NCBI GenBank assembly: GCA_027923505.1
Contig: BROI01000011.1
Span: forward strand, 372,001-436,000
Direction of reading: 5' to 3'
Source of the DNA: Mayamaea pseudoterrestris
Lineage: Eukaryota > Bacillariophyta > Bacillariophyceae > Sellaphorales > Sellaphoraceae
DNA length: 64,000 nucleotides
The notes beneath the pieces are model-generated. The model searched no databases, was not told the origin of the DNA, and saw only the letters and a list, made by a program, of their open reading frames with translations. Position 1 is the first letter of the stretch. Each line of letters begins with the position of its first letter. The position numbers and the translations under genes are program-made. Below, piece by piece: positions 50,528-61,273 of the stretch.

Positions 50528-53485
50528 ATGCAAGCCGGTAGCTACCACAACATGAACTCGATTTTTCAGCAGAGCGTCTCTGTACAACAACTTGAACATT
50601 TGATCCTTTTGTCAGCCGATCCTCGGCAGCCGACCGTCCAACACGACGCGACTGTTTCCCTGCAAGACTGGTTCGCTCACCGCGCGTCACCAACACTGCT
50701 AATTCAGCTACTGCAACAATCACAGCACGAGCAAGCACAGTTTTATGCATTGACATGTCTAGAGCGAATCCAGTTGTCATTGCAGGAGCGGTTCCAATTA
50801 CGCTCGCTGCTCCTGTCACCTCATTTTGCAACTCGCGCGCCAACCTACCTGAGAAACAAGGCGGCAGTCCTCATTGTTCATTTGTTCGTTTCAAACCCAA
50901 TGGAATGGACAAGTCTCGAGTCTGACTTGATTGGATTGGCCCAATGCAACCCTGACGTCTTTTTACGATCGATGAACATACTTGTGCAGGAACTGTTAGA
51001 GTCCGACGCAAAGGATTTGACACGACAAGTCAAGGATTTACTGAATGGTAACCTTTCGACAAGTCAAGCTGATACTACTTTAACTCACGAGATGACGCTG
51101 CTGGAGAAGCTCTTTGGTTGCGTCGCGCAGATACTGCATGCAGTGTTGCATCAGCCACCAAATGGCTCGACCATGGACTTTGCGAATCTTGCCTTGCAAA
51201 GCATGTACACCTTTTTGCTATGGAAACCATTGGACTGCTTGACAAAGAACCAGCAGGCGTTTTATGATTTGCTACTGCTGGCGCTCGAGAAACAAGAGAC
51301 GCAACTGAACTGCCTTAAAGTATGGCACGAGTGGGTCAATAGCACGGCATGCGAAATAGAAGCTGGTGGCTTGGAGTTGCACCATGACATGACCCGAGTC
51401 AAAATGGCTGTTCTTGAACGTATACACAAGGCGGATATTATTCCATATCAAGGCGAGTCGACCTACGATATTGATGTCATTATCCAGGCAGCAACACTGA
51501 TAGATGCCATTGGTATTGACGTTTTGGAGAAGCAACAATCATCAACTGTTGTCGGAAATGGCAACGGCACAAGCTCAACAGGGCAGTTGAACACCGCATT
51601 ATTCCAGCAAGTGTATGATCTCTTTTTGCGAGCATTTAGCTACGATGATATTGACGTTTCGGTGGCTGTCATGCCCTTTTGTAATGCAATTGTCGCTTCC
51701 ATGGAAAAGGACACTTCCATTGCATCAAGGCTGCCCCAAATACTTGGCATACTTTATCAGCAGCTGAGATACGACGACGATTTTTGCCACGACCATGAAG
51801 ACGACGATGATGCTGAGCATATTATCTATCATACACAGCTGTGCAAGCTGTATGCAACGATTGTACGATCGGCGCCGGACATGACTCTGCAGTTTGTCTG
51901 CGACAAGTTGACCCAAGTAATTGCCCCAGAGGCATGTTCGTCTGACGCGGAAGCAACTCTGCAACTTGTCTTTCACTACTGTGAAGGCATTCGACCTGCA
52001 CCTGGATTGAAAGTCGTAATGCGCAATGAATCGTTTTGTCACATGCTAAAGGCGCTGCTGTCAAGTAATTTATGCAACCATGCACAGCCTGAAGTTCTGC
52101 TCGTGTATTACGAGATTGCCGTTCGCTACTATCAATTGTTTGAGCGAGCGGAAAATTTGCCATTGTTGGCGAATGTCCTGCAATATATAAGCGGACCTCG
52201 CGGACTGCAGCATGCACATGCCAAGGTGCGATCACGATCGTGCTATTTGTTGCTGCGCTTGACCAAATCATTGACGCATCTTCTCCGACCGTACGTTGAA
52301 ACTGCAGTGGTCGGGATTCAGGCTTTAATCACAAACAGTGCGATGAAGCTGCGACCTGATGACCAGTTATATCTTTTCGAAACAATGGGACTCTTGCTGG
52401 GAATGACTGGTTTAGAGGCGTCTTTACAACAGCAGTATCTTGGTGAGCTACTGACACCACATTTGCGTTCCATTGAGAGCGTCGTGCAAGCATCAACTTT
52501 GTCGGAAAATGTTGAGTTCAACAGCGAAAGTGTCTCAAACTCGATTGCGGCGGTGGCTCACTTATCGAAAGGCTTTGCAAAGCCATCCCATGAAGTGCGA
52601 AATGTCTTTGTTGCCACCCTTCCAGTCATTTTGCGAGTTCTCGAAACCTTTTCGAGCGATGAGCATATCCGCAACAAGGCTATGATTTTTCTTCAACGCA
52701 TGATCATATGTGTTGAGACGCTTGTTTTGCCATTTCTTCCACAATTTCTCAAAGTACTGACAGCAAGCTGCAACACTGAGGATGTCTCATTTGTGTCGCA
52801 AATTTTTAATCAGCTTTGCATTCGGTTTCAGCAGGATGCAGCACTTCCTATTGACGAAGCCCTTATACCGTTCCTTGAAAAGTGTCACAGACTCGTCACG
52901 TCAATCGATGACGGAAACTCGGATAATTCTACCCATCTACAAGTTGAAAAGCTGTCGATCAAGAAACTTCCATACGCTATTCTTCAAAATATTGTCCAGC
53001 ACGACCTTGTAACTGTCTTGGTTTCGCCGAGGAATATCGATAATCTCGAATTGATTTTAAGGGTAGTCGCGGAAGGAGCGTGCTCTACTGATGATTCAGC
53101 TGTTCAGAAAACTTGTTTGCGCTTTTTTCGCAATCTAGTCGAGCGGTGGGCAGATAATGAAACGGAATATCTAGCTGGCCTTGTCACATTTATGCGCGAC
53201 GTCCTTCTCCGCAACGTTGTTCTCTCTATGATGGACCCAGCATTTGATGAACGCAATGCAAGTCAGGCCAGAAATGTGACCGAGTTTACAAAAATTCTTG
53301 TTGCAGTCAAAATGAAGACGGAGGCTCTGTATTTTCAAGAGTATATTATGTCTGGTCTTGAAGCGTCTGGAGTCATTCCCGCTAATATTCTTGATTCTCT
53401 GAAGATTGCCCAAAACTCCCATGATATTGATGATTGTTTTGCTGAACTATTCATTCGAAGCAAAGCTCACATCCATAGAAAGTAA
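50528..53485 (+). CDS. XPOT: Exportin-T-like tRNA nuclear export receptor
   Basis: The long intronless frame gives 985 residues from MQAGSYHNMNSIFQQSVSVQ (ATG at 50528); upstream ATG 50432 and downstream ATG 50552 are alternatives. The chain is all-helical and HEAT-like. Features of the exportin family are the N-terminal segment QAQFYALTCLERIQ with THLRNKA-type text (APTYLRNKAAVLIVHLF), and the mid-protein LRYDDDFCHDHEDDDDAEHI followed by YHTQLCKLYATIVRSAPDM. The last matches the acidic insertion and Y..L..L segment of exportin-T/PAUSED/Los1. A further landmark is MRNESFCHMLKALLSSNL. Exportin-T binds RanGTP and mature tRNA in the nucleus and releases them in the cytoplasm. Identity rests on motif recall and length; another exportin class is the main alternative. 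Confidence 0.72.
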   Translation: MQAGSYHNMNSIFQQSVSVQQLEHLILLSADPRQPTVQHDATVSLQDWFAHRASPTLLIQLLQQSQHEQAQFYALTCLERIQLSLQERFQLRSLLLSPHFATRAPTYLRNKAAVLIVHLFVSNPMEWTSLESDLIGLAQCNPDVFLRSMNILVQELLESDAKDLTRQVKDLLNGNLSTSQADTTLTHEMTLLEKLFGCVAQILHAVLHQPPNGSTMDFANLALQSMYTFLLWKPLDCLTKNQQAFYDLLLLALEKQETQLNCLKVWHEWVNSTACEIEAGGLELHHDMTRVKMAVLERIHKADIIPYQGESTYDIDVIIQAATLIDAIGIDVLEKQQSSTVVGNGNGTSSTGQLNTALFQQVYDLFLRAFSYDDIDVSVAVMPFCNAIVASMEKDTSIASRLPQILGILYQQLRYDDDFCHDHEDDDDAEHIIYHTQLCKLYATIVRSAPDMTLQFVCDKLTQVIAPEACSSDAEATLQLVFHYCEGIRPAPGLKVVMRNESFCHMLKALLSSNLCNHAQPEVLLVYYEIAVRYYQLFERAENLPLLANVLQYISGPRGLQHAHAKVRSRSCYLLLRLTKSLTHLLRPYVETAVVGIQALITNSAMKLRPDDQLYLFETMGLLLGMTGLEASLQQQYLGELLTPHLRSIESVVQASTLSENVEFNSESVSNSIAAVAHLSKGFAKPSHEVRNVFVATLPVILRVLETFSSDEHIRNKAMIFLQRMIICVETLVLPFLPQFLKVLTASCNTEDVSFVSQIFNQLCIRFQQDAALPIDEALIPFLEKCHRLVTSIDDGNSDNSTHLQVEKLSIKKLPYAILQNIVQHDLVTVLVSPRNIDNLELILRVVAEGACSTDDSAVQKTCLRFFRNLVERWADNETEYLAGLVTFMRDVLLRNVVLSMMDPAFDERNASQARNVTEFTKILVAVKMKTEALYFQEYIMSGLEASGVIPANILDSLKIAQNSHDIDDCFAELFIRSKAHIHRK

Positions 53486-53816
53486 CATAGAGAAGTAAAC
53501 TACTACTTTTAAAACAAACTGGGCGTGCTCGTCATTCGCGCATATAAGCCATGCACTGTAAGAGATGCATCCAAGCTATGAAAGCAGCTCAATGCTTTGG
53601 AGCAGCTACTGCGCCAGGAAACGGCACTTCTTTACTGTAGCGATGGCGGTGCCAAAATGGTTTTGGTCTCTAGTGCCATCTTCATCAGTATCTTCAAATC
53701 TCATACCTCCGCAAACTTCATGAAGATCTTGAATCACAAAGGATTAGCCCCTCAATCCAGGTCCCGATTACAAACGAAGTTTTTCGAAATCCAGTTGCTT
53801 CCGTTCGTTCGAAAGC

Positions 53817-53906
53817 GGCCTCCAGAGGGTTGGGGTTGTCGCTGGGATAGCAATCCCCACAGTGGTTTCTCCCCTCCTTGGCTCTGACACTAGTAATATA
53901 AAGTAT
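53817..53906 (+). repeat. ~90-bp direct repeat, copy A
   Basis: Starts GGCCTCCAGAGGGTTGGG and ends CTGACACTAGTAATATAAAG plus TAT. It recurs at 54557-54648 in the same orientation with about a dozen differences. The two copies enclose a minus-strand LINE fragment. Confidence 0.8.
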
Positions 53907-54169
53907 CAGTTAATACCCCGCCCAGCTGCTTCCACCACCGCTGGGTGCGGAGCCAGACATCTGCCCAGCGGTTGTGCAAACTTCAAGATCGGCAGCGTAG
54001 CGATGCCAATGCATTGCAACGTTTTTGAAAAGCTCCTCAATTGGCAGCAAGCCGGCAATCTCTCCAGTGCCACTGAATTTGGTTGGTACTCCCATCAATC
54101 CTTTCCTCAGAGGAAGCGGGGCATGCAGCTCGAGAGCCGACGTGCAATTCACTGCCCTGGTAACACTCG

Positions 54170-54500
54170 GGGGTTGGCTCCATCGCATGTCAGCACGCGG
54201 TAGACCATTGCCCAGCGCTGTCGCACCTTCTGCGCCTTCTGTACATTTTTGTAAATAGCCAGCCAATCATTGTTGTGGATGACAATGGGCAACCTCACAA
54301 TAGACAATTTTGGAACCGAGGCAAGGGGGATACCATTGGCTGTGAAGAATACTTTACGAGCGAAACGCGCATCCTCCCAAGCATGCCACTGCTGTTGCGG
54401 ACAGCCCCTTTGCGGCAACGAGTAATTTGTTTGTGACCACATAGCGCTTCAAGCGTCACAAACATATCACACAACTCGCACGCGAAAGCAGTGTTGTCCC
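54170..54500 (-). mobile_element. LINE (non-LTR retrotransposon) fragment, C-terminal part
   Basis: The minus strand encodes in order CELCDMFVTLEALCGH, TRCRKGAVRN, FFTANGIPLASV and DWLAIYKNVQKAQ with QRWAMVYRVLTCDGANPRV. This matches the stretch after the reverse transcriptase domain in protist LINE-like elements (a C..C/H...C finger, then G.PL..V..F.YLG, DW.AV..N..KAR..W). The frame changes within the segment and the flanking domains are missing, so it is a dead piece of about 330 bp. A second copy of the same part lies on the plus strand at 55640. Confidence 0.6.
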
Positions 54501-54556
54501 TCCAGGATCTAGAAATGGTCTCTGACTTGTCGGTGAATGAAAAATGGTTCCAAACT

Positions 54557-54648
54557 GGCCTCCAGAAGGTTGGGATTGTCGCTGGAATACCAATCCCCGA
54601 CATGGTGTTCCTCCCCTCCTAGGTTCTGACACTAGTACTATAAAGTAT
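54557..54648 (+). repeat. ~90-bp direct repeat, copy B
   Basis: Partner of 53817-53906; ends CTGACACTAGTACTATAAAG plus TAT. Confidence 0.8.
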
Positions 54649-55425
54649 GTATACGACACGTTGGATCGCAACAGAACGCTGGAGATACTGAAAGGCTATG
54701 GAGTAGGACCGCAGGTGTGTGCCGGTTGCTTCGTAACTTTTGGGACTGCAGCAGGTGGTGGCGAGGCTAGGTGGATTCCAAATAGAGCCGCCGCACATGT
54801 AGCGCCGTTTGGTGGGAATCTCTCTGAGTTGGGCAATGAGGCCCGGCGTGTGGGACACGAGTTGATCAACTGAGACGCATTCGCCAGGTTTGGTGCCCAC
54901 CAGCTTGGGTTCTCCCTTGGTGGACTGAGGTTGCGCAGTTCGAATACCTGGCGGAGTCCATGGAGCAGGAACTGAAGCACCTACAAGGTAGCTACGTCGC
55001 CTACGAGGCCCTCGCCTTGCCCCAAGAGTTCACAGCCCCCGCTCCATTCGCCGCTGGATCCTCGGAGGACACCATGTACTGGCACCAGGCGCGAGGAGTT
55101 TTTAAAGGCAGCTCAAAAGGAAATTGATGACCAGGCCAACAACGGCATATGGGAGGTCGTGCCCAGGCCCCAAGTGTCCAAGGGAGTCAAGCCACTCCCC
55201 GCAGTCTGGGCAATGAAGCGCAAGCGCAGGATCACCACAGGAGAGATCTACAAGTGGAAGGCTCGACTCAACCTGGATGGATCCAAGCAGGTAAAAGGCG
55301 TGCACTACGATCAGACCTATGCTCCAGTAGCCTCCTGGGCCACCATACGCCTGGTAATAGCCAAGGCCCTACAATTTCAGTGGCACAGTCGCCAAATAAT
55401 ATACTTTGTGCAAGCAGGGAAGGGA
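54619..55425. mobile_element. Ty1/copia LTR-retrotransposon fossil, two parts in opposite orientation
   Basis: The minus strand 54619-54900 shows an integrase-core-like piece (PGECVSVDQLVSHTPGLIAQ), and the plus strand from about 54915 to 55425 shows the linker and start of a copia-type reverse transcriptase (FEYLAESMEQELKHLQGSYV; WAMKRKR; ARLNLDGSKQVKGVHYDQTY). Most of the element is missing and no long terminal repeats were found around it. It is broken and looks old to moderately old. The opposite orientation means either two insertions or a later inversion. Confidence 0.7.
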
Positions 55426-55639
55426 GATTCTTTTCGCAATCGGCTACGCCGACGCGTGAGCTGCCCGGAGAGCAGCAAGGATCTCTCTGCAGGTTCACTC
55501 CAACAGCATATGGAGGGTGCCCCCCCCCCCCTGGCCCGCGTACGTTGTACGAAAAATTCACGGACGACAGCAACGCGCGAACGCAGCCATCCCTGACATC
55601 CTCCGCGCTATCGGGAAGTTGCTGTCCACAGCACCGAGG

Positions 55640-55972
55640 TGCCCCACGTGTTCGTTACACTTATGGTGTACTTGTTGGTTCCAACACACTTAACTGTTTC
55701 GACAGTGACTGGCCAGCAGTGCACAGGAATGTCATGAAGGCGCGCATGCGCTGGGCCATGATCTCCAACCTTCTCACACGAAAATGAGCCAGCCCCCTTA
55801 TTTTGGGAATGTTCCACAAGGCCGTGGTCCGATTGGTCCTATTATACGGTAGTGAATCTTGGAACCACAGATCCGCAATGCTCAGGACATTAGAAGGCTT
55901 CCATCATCGGATCGCTCGACGACTTTCAGGTCTCTTGCCCCGATGCCGCACACTCCCCCAGGGGGAGAAGTA
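55640..55972 (+). mobile_element. LINE (non-LTR retrotransposon) fragment, plus-strand copy
   Basis: The frame gives DSDWPAVHRNVMKARMRWAM, ISNLLTRK, a TGA at 55785-55787, and then, still in the same frame, GMFHKAVVRLVLLYGSESW and LRTLEGFHHRIARRLSGLLP before a stop near 55970. This is the region following the RT domain of protist LINE-like elements, homologous to the minus-strand piece at 54170-54500 but extending further downstream. It lacks the RT itself. Confidence 0.68.
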
Positions 55973-56563
55973 ATGGTAATATCCTAACATTGACTGTGCA
56001 ACGGAATTCGCTGGCGTGTTGCTGATGGAGGAGTTAATCCACTGTCGCAACACAACTAAGCCGTTGATAACATCGCTACCAGGCCTATATTTAATCTCTG
56101 CACCAACAACAGACGAGCCAGATGGTGGGACCAGTTAGTTTAGGATAGACATTAAAAAAGTACCAATAGCGTCAAAGCCTATGAAGGGGAAGACTGCTGA
56201 AGCGAGGTCGATACTTCACAATCTTCAAGCCTCACCCTCCCGGAGGCCAGTTAAACATTAACAAGTATGCATTAAATACTCCCCTACACCTTCCGTTAGA
56301 GGCTCCCACCGCCGCTGTGCGCGAGATGAGTCAGATATATGCCATGCGCTTAAGCTAAAATAAAATATTGGCCGCTCAACAAAAAAGGCGACGTCTGCAT
56401 TGCGACGTTTATGGAGAATTTTTAATTGTCAGCAAGAAGGAATCTCCAGTGCCTCTGCACTTGTTTCCTAAGAGAAAGCGGGGCATGCGGCACGAAAACT
56501 GACTAAAAATTAAAATATGAAAACCGGTAACCCATGTTTCACGATTCACTGCCCGCTTGTGTG

Positions 56564-56880
56564 ACCATTGTCCCAGGTCATAAACAAATTGTCCTGGCCT
56601 TTAAGAAAGAGCTTCGAAGAAGTCTCCTGTTGGATCCTATCTCATAATGTGGCACTTGCTCGATCAGATAAAAAAATGGCAGAAGGACTACAACGCGGGT
56701 ACCCAGGTTAGCCCAAACGAACCATTGTCCCAGGCCAGACACAAATTGTCCTGGCCTTTAAGAAAATGCTTCGAAGAAGTCTCCTGTTGGATCCTATCTC
56801 ATTGTGTGGCACTTGCTCGATCAGAAAAAAATATTGAAAAAGAAGGACTACGATGCGGTAACCCAGGTTAGCTCAAACGC
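56564..56880. repeat. ~158-bp tandem duplication
   Basis: Two copies begin with CCATTGTCCCAGG at 56564 and 56722 and share TCGAAGAAGTCTCCTGTTGG and GGCACTTGCTCGATCAGA. They differ at several bases and small indels, so the duplication is older than the one at 6648. No coding frame. Confidence 0.8.
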
Positions 56881-57850
56881 CATGGAACTAAAGATTAACT
56901 CGTATCAATGATGCTTGGGAAAAATCACCTGAGAGATTCTAACAACCTTTTCCACTAATCAAACGGATGAGAACCAGAGGTGAGGTTTGGCAATTTTGTC
57001 TGTTGAGCCGTTGCCAAGCACTTTTGGGTTCATTATATTGTCTAAATGTTTTTTCAACATAACCAAATTTTGTAGCAGTATTGGCATTAGAGCACAAGCA
57101 GTTGCAGCTCATTCTGGAGAACGTCACTACAGCGCCACTGGTGTACTCTCAATCGGCAGTTACGTCAAAGTCAAGGTGTGTTGGATAATGCGGAGCACTC
57201 ATGGAGATTCCTTCAAACAAAGGTTCTTATAGAGTTAGGGTTTTTGATGCTGCTCTGGGTAGTGCAATGGCCATCGGATTTGGCTTGGGCATCCTTAGTT
57301 TCAGCTCAACGGTGGTGCGGTTCAATAGTTGGGGCGTCTCCTTGGCTGCAGCTCCCACTTCATCACTGTCCATCTTCCAGATCCATCTGGCTGGAATCTA
57401 GATCATGTCTGCTGCCATCAGTTGAAGGGACTTCAATTGTCACCACATATCAATATGGATCAGCTGTTGCAGTAAGTGATTTGGCTTGGGCATCCCAACA
57501 AACTTTCATCTCCACGGTGTTGCGGTTCAATAGTTGGGGCGTCTCCATGGCTGCAGCTCCCACTCCATCACTGTCCAACTTCCAGATCCATTTCGTTGGA
57601 TTCTAGATCATGTCTCTCTGCCACCAGGTGAAGGGGCTTCAATTGTCACCACACATCAATTTGGATCTGCTGTTGCAGTTAGTAATGGGTCCTATGAGCC
57701 AACATTGCTGCTTTGCTCAAGGCCAAAAGAGGACCAAATCGCTTATCGGAGTGAAGTGATTGGCTGTGGCTTGTACCAAACCATTGTCATTGTGCACCTG
57801 CATTGCTGATATTACAATTTGACTGAGGACTCCCCTTGAGCTTGCATGCG

Positions 57851-57922
57851 ATGGTCTCTCAGCCCTCAAACAAGCTAGCAAAGTTTATGGTCTCTCAGCC
57901 CTCAAACAAGCTAGCAAAGTTT
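57851..57922 (+). repeat. 36-bp perfect tandem repeat
   Basis: Two identical 36-bp units, each starting ATGGTCTCTCAGCCCTC, inside the LINE-like remnant. Perfect identity indicates recent slippage in an otherwise old element. Confidence 0.9.
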
Positions 57923-58061
57923 AATCATTGGCACCATACAGCCAGTTCCATTTTGATATCATTTCTGCCTGCTAGTCCTGATCCTCAAAACTCCCATTGA
58001 ATGGAAAACGCGGCATGTCCTGGGTCGCCAGTGTTAACAAGGTGGTTGGGTAGGTACTCAT

Positions 58062-58337
58062 CTGGGCTACTCTGAATGACCCCATATGAGGCCGCCAAGC
58101 TTTATCGCGTTCGGTTTGCGGGAAGGTACTCAACTTGTTGGTCCTCTGGATCACTGGGCTACTCTGGATGACTCCATATGAGACTGCCAAGCTTCACCGC
58201 GTTCAGTTTGCGGGAAGGTACTCAACTTATGGGTCCTCTGGATCACTGGGCTACTCTGAATGACTCCATATGAGGCCGCCAGGCTTCATCGCGTTCGGTT
58301 TGCGAATAATTTCATGGACCCAATGGCTCAGTTCCTC
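58062..58337 (+). repeat. 92-bp tandem repeat, three copies
   Basis: Copies start with CTGGGCTACTCTG at 58062, 58154 and 58246; the third is slightly truncated or diverged at its end. Located inside the LINE-like remnant. Confidence 0.85.
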
Positions 58338-59200
58338 TAAAAGGAAATAACTCCCATTTGCATCAATGGCATCAAACTGTACAAGGAGTTGCCATTATGC
58401 TATACGTTAGCAAGTGAATGGCCCATCACTTCTAGATTATTGGTGCAGTAAGGGCAAATTTGGTGACTCCATGGATGTTGCTGTGGATTGCTGCCTTTGG
58501 GACATTTACAGCACCAGACAAAAATGATTTCCAACTTTGTGGCTGTCCGGCACCACACTAAATCACGGAATCTTTATCAGGACTTGCCCCTCTTGCCTGC
58601 AACTCCCTACAACAATCCTAGTCACAGAAACGGTGGACCATTTGTATACCTATCCAGGAGCTGATATACTTTGGACTGAGCACATGGAGGAACTGGACAG
58701 CAAGCTTGTTCACCTTGGTAACCTTGGCCCTTTTTGCATTGCAATTGTGGAGGCCTCAAAGTATGGCATTCACACTCTGCTCTGCCAGTATATGCCACGG
58801 CATCAATCCAGGCTGTGCTCACTGCCCAGAACCACCTTAAGTGGCACGCAGCCTTTGAGGGGTGATTCACCTGGATGGCAGCAGCGCAGGAACATTACTA
58901 CCACCGTTCCAATGCTAAACCATATCATAATGGGAGATGCTAGTTGTCTCAATTTATTCTCATACTATTTGAAATATCTTGTATGTGGTTGCAGCGCAAC
59001 GATGCACTCCACCAACGGGAATCTCTGGTATTAAAATACTGTATCTCTGCCGGAAAATTGACACTGAACTCACCTTGGCCACTCCAAAATTACCTGATTG
59101 CGGCTACTCATGCAACCTGGGAAATCACATTTTCAACTACACCTACCTACACAAATTAAAGCCTGGCTCTATCAGATCCGCACAGAGCGTTAGCTTTGAT

Positions 59201-60400
59201 CACAACAAACAACAACTGAGAGGGTCGTCCAGCAGCAGCAATCACTAATGCAATGCCTGTTTTGCCCTTCTTTACAAACAATACCCAAACATGGCTAGGA
59301 GCACTCCACCAGCATGTCCAAAACCAAAAACCACTATATGTTATCTGTTCCATTGTTCTTTCATGTCCAGCCATGAAATGATGATGTGTGACAGTTGTCG
59401 GAACGAGTATGGCATTGGATTTCGCTCCGGCGTCTTCCAACTCAACCAGTAGTGCTCCGCCCTCATCTGGAATCCTACGTCTGTTGTCCCATATGAATGT
59501 ACTGCTTGTGTCGTCTCTCAATTTGGGGTACAACCCATTCACCGGGTAGTTTCGGCTGCACTGATGGCGGGAGCAACATTAAAGCAGCGTAGGCTGCTTT
59601 GCAGATAGCTAAGTACTACAAAGTAAAGTCTATTAGCAAGCTGATTGATGTGAAATCTGCTCATACGCTATTTACATTGACTTGCAAAAGCCGGAAAAAG
59701 GATTCGCATACTCGGTATAAGTTGTCGAGGGTGGTTTGTATTGCACCCTGCACCTTGCCGAAATGGATCAATTCGTCTGACTAGAACGACAGCAGTGTTA
59801 AAGATAACCATTAGCTGATGGCTGCTACTAATATCATCATTGTTTCCATTGCAAAGTATGTCGCAACAAACCAACAATCGCGCTCTTTCCGCACGCACGC
59901 ATGTGCATCAGCTTTGGCTTGTAAAAGCAAAATGAAAAGAAGTGTCTCGTCCAGCAGCGCGAATAGCATCGAATGCAGGTTTTGACGACATCATATCGGT
60001 AGATAAGATTTGTCAAGAGGAACGGATGCCAGCAGATTATTTGCGTCGCGCAGTCTGGCACCGAGGCGCCGAATGGACAAGGTAGATACAATGAAAGGCG
60101 CCCCTTCGTTGAAGGTGGAATGCAGAGGCGCAGCAGACAGTATCCGCAATCAGCAGCAGCATGCTGCTGAATCTCGTGTCGGTGTGTTGATTAATGTTTG
60201 CTGCCGAGAATCTTGTGGATGCTTTGGTCATAATATCGCAAGCATCCTTCGGAGCGTTCGTCAGCGATGCAATGCCAGAGCCGATGCGACACATTGTTGT
60301 CCGCAGCGAGCGATCGTAGTGCAAACACCATCACACTCGTCGAAGGCAGTCATCATCATCAAGCCGCAGAAGAGTTGTTTATCCATTTGTAGTTGTTATT
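59201..60400. other. gene-free stretch
   Basis: Between the LINE-like remnant and AP-2 sigma. A minus-strand frame (59156-59542) is open for 128 codons but starts from GTG and shows no family; its first part overlaps the remnant. The right part should hold the AP-2 sigma promoter and 5' UTR. Confidence 0.35.
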
Positions 60401-61070
60401 ATGGTACGGTTGCGACTCAAAAAGCAAAGTATAATGCATGCTAATTGATGGCCTCATTCATTAAAATGCGTGACTCGTGACGCTTCCTCGCTGACCACTC
60501 GCCACTCGCTCTATCCTCGCTTGCCTGTTTGCTTATCGTGACCATTTGCAATTCCTATAATATCTTCTTCTCACTCCTATTCTATATCTATGTATTTGCG
60601 ATACATAGATTCGCTTCTTTTTGCTACAAAATCGCCAAGGCAAGACGCGGCTCTCCAAGTGGTACGTTGAGCCAAACAGCAACTCTGCCTCTGGCAGCGC
60701 CAGCAATAGTCCAGAGCTTGAAAAGGTTCGAATCGAAGCGGAAGTTCATCGCCTTGTGACAGCTCGGGACAAGAAGTATACCAATTTCATTGAATACAAT
60801 AACTACAAGCTCATTTATCGAAGATATGCTGGATTGTTTTTCACCATTGCCGTCGATGTGGCGGACAATGAGCTTTGCTACTTGGAAACGATTCATTTGT
60901 TTGTGGAACTCTTGGATAGCTACTTTTCGAATGTTTGTGAACTCGACATTGTCTTTCATTTCAATAAGGTCTACAGCATTCTTGATGAATTCATGCTGGC
61001 TGGAGAAATTGAAGAAACAAGCAAGCGTGAGATTTTGGATCGCGTCAAGCTCATGGAAAAGATTGAGTAG
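60401..61070 (+). CDS. AP2S1: AP-2 (clathrin adaptor) sigma subunit
   Basis: The main exon 60609-61070 encodes [77 protein letters not shown] and [20 protein letters not shown] followed by TSKREIL, a near-complete AP-2 sigma. The family always begins MIRF, so only the Met is missing. The ATG at 60401-60403 is followed directly by a GTACGG donor and would supply exactly that Met through an intron 60404-60608; the acceptor is ATACATAG. That start exon is inferred. Total 154 residues, about a dozen more than usual because of a Ser/Asn/Ala insertion ([20 protein letters not shown]). The subunit recognises dileucine sorting signals in endocytosis at the plasma membrane. Confidence 0.9.
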
Positions 61071-61273
61071 AATGAAGAGAGTGCAACGAAGAAGGCCAAG
61101 AAGTATTGAATCTTTCAAAATGCCTAATATCGCGTTGCTGGCTTGTATTGGCGGCCTTGTATGGAAGGCTTGACTAGGTTGATAGAGGTTTTGCAAAGAG
61201 TAATTCGTTGCAAGCGCTACATAATACAGATAATCTTGCTGTTTAATATGTACTCCTCGCCACGTCTATAATT

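Larger units (their letters stand above)
57277..59200 (+). mobile_element. LINE-like remnant with RNase H and C-terminal region, expanded by tandem repeats
   Basis: In several plus-strand frames the pieces run in order: GSAVAVSNGSYEP (first strand and catalytic Asp region of an RNase H, here with Asn in the SDGS-type motif, near 57670), LACDGLSALKQASKV (near 57840), FDIISACL and PIEWKTRHVLGRQ (near 57950-58015), LDHWATLNDS (near 58150-58250), and then W...L..L and LNHG-type C-terminal text with WLQRNDALHQRE near 58990. This is the RNase H plus C-terminal layout of protist LINE-like elements. Stops and frame changes are frequent. Internal tandem repeats: about 201-205 bp twice (57277-57685), 36 bp twice and perfect (57851-57922), and 92 bp three times (58062-58337). 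Confidence 0.6.

Noticed and set aside
59156-59542. 128-codon minus-strand frame
   Set aside because: Starts from GTG, no recognisable domain, and partly overlaps the LINE-like remnant.
60037-60324. 95-codon minus-strand frame upstream of AP-2 sigma
   Set aside because: No motif and lies in the presumed promoter of a well-supported gene on the other strand.
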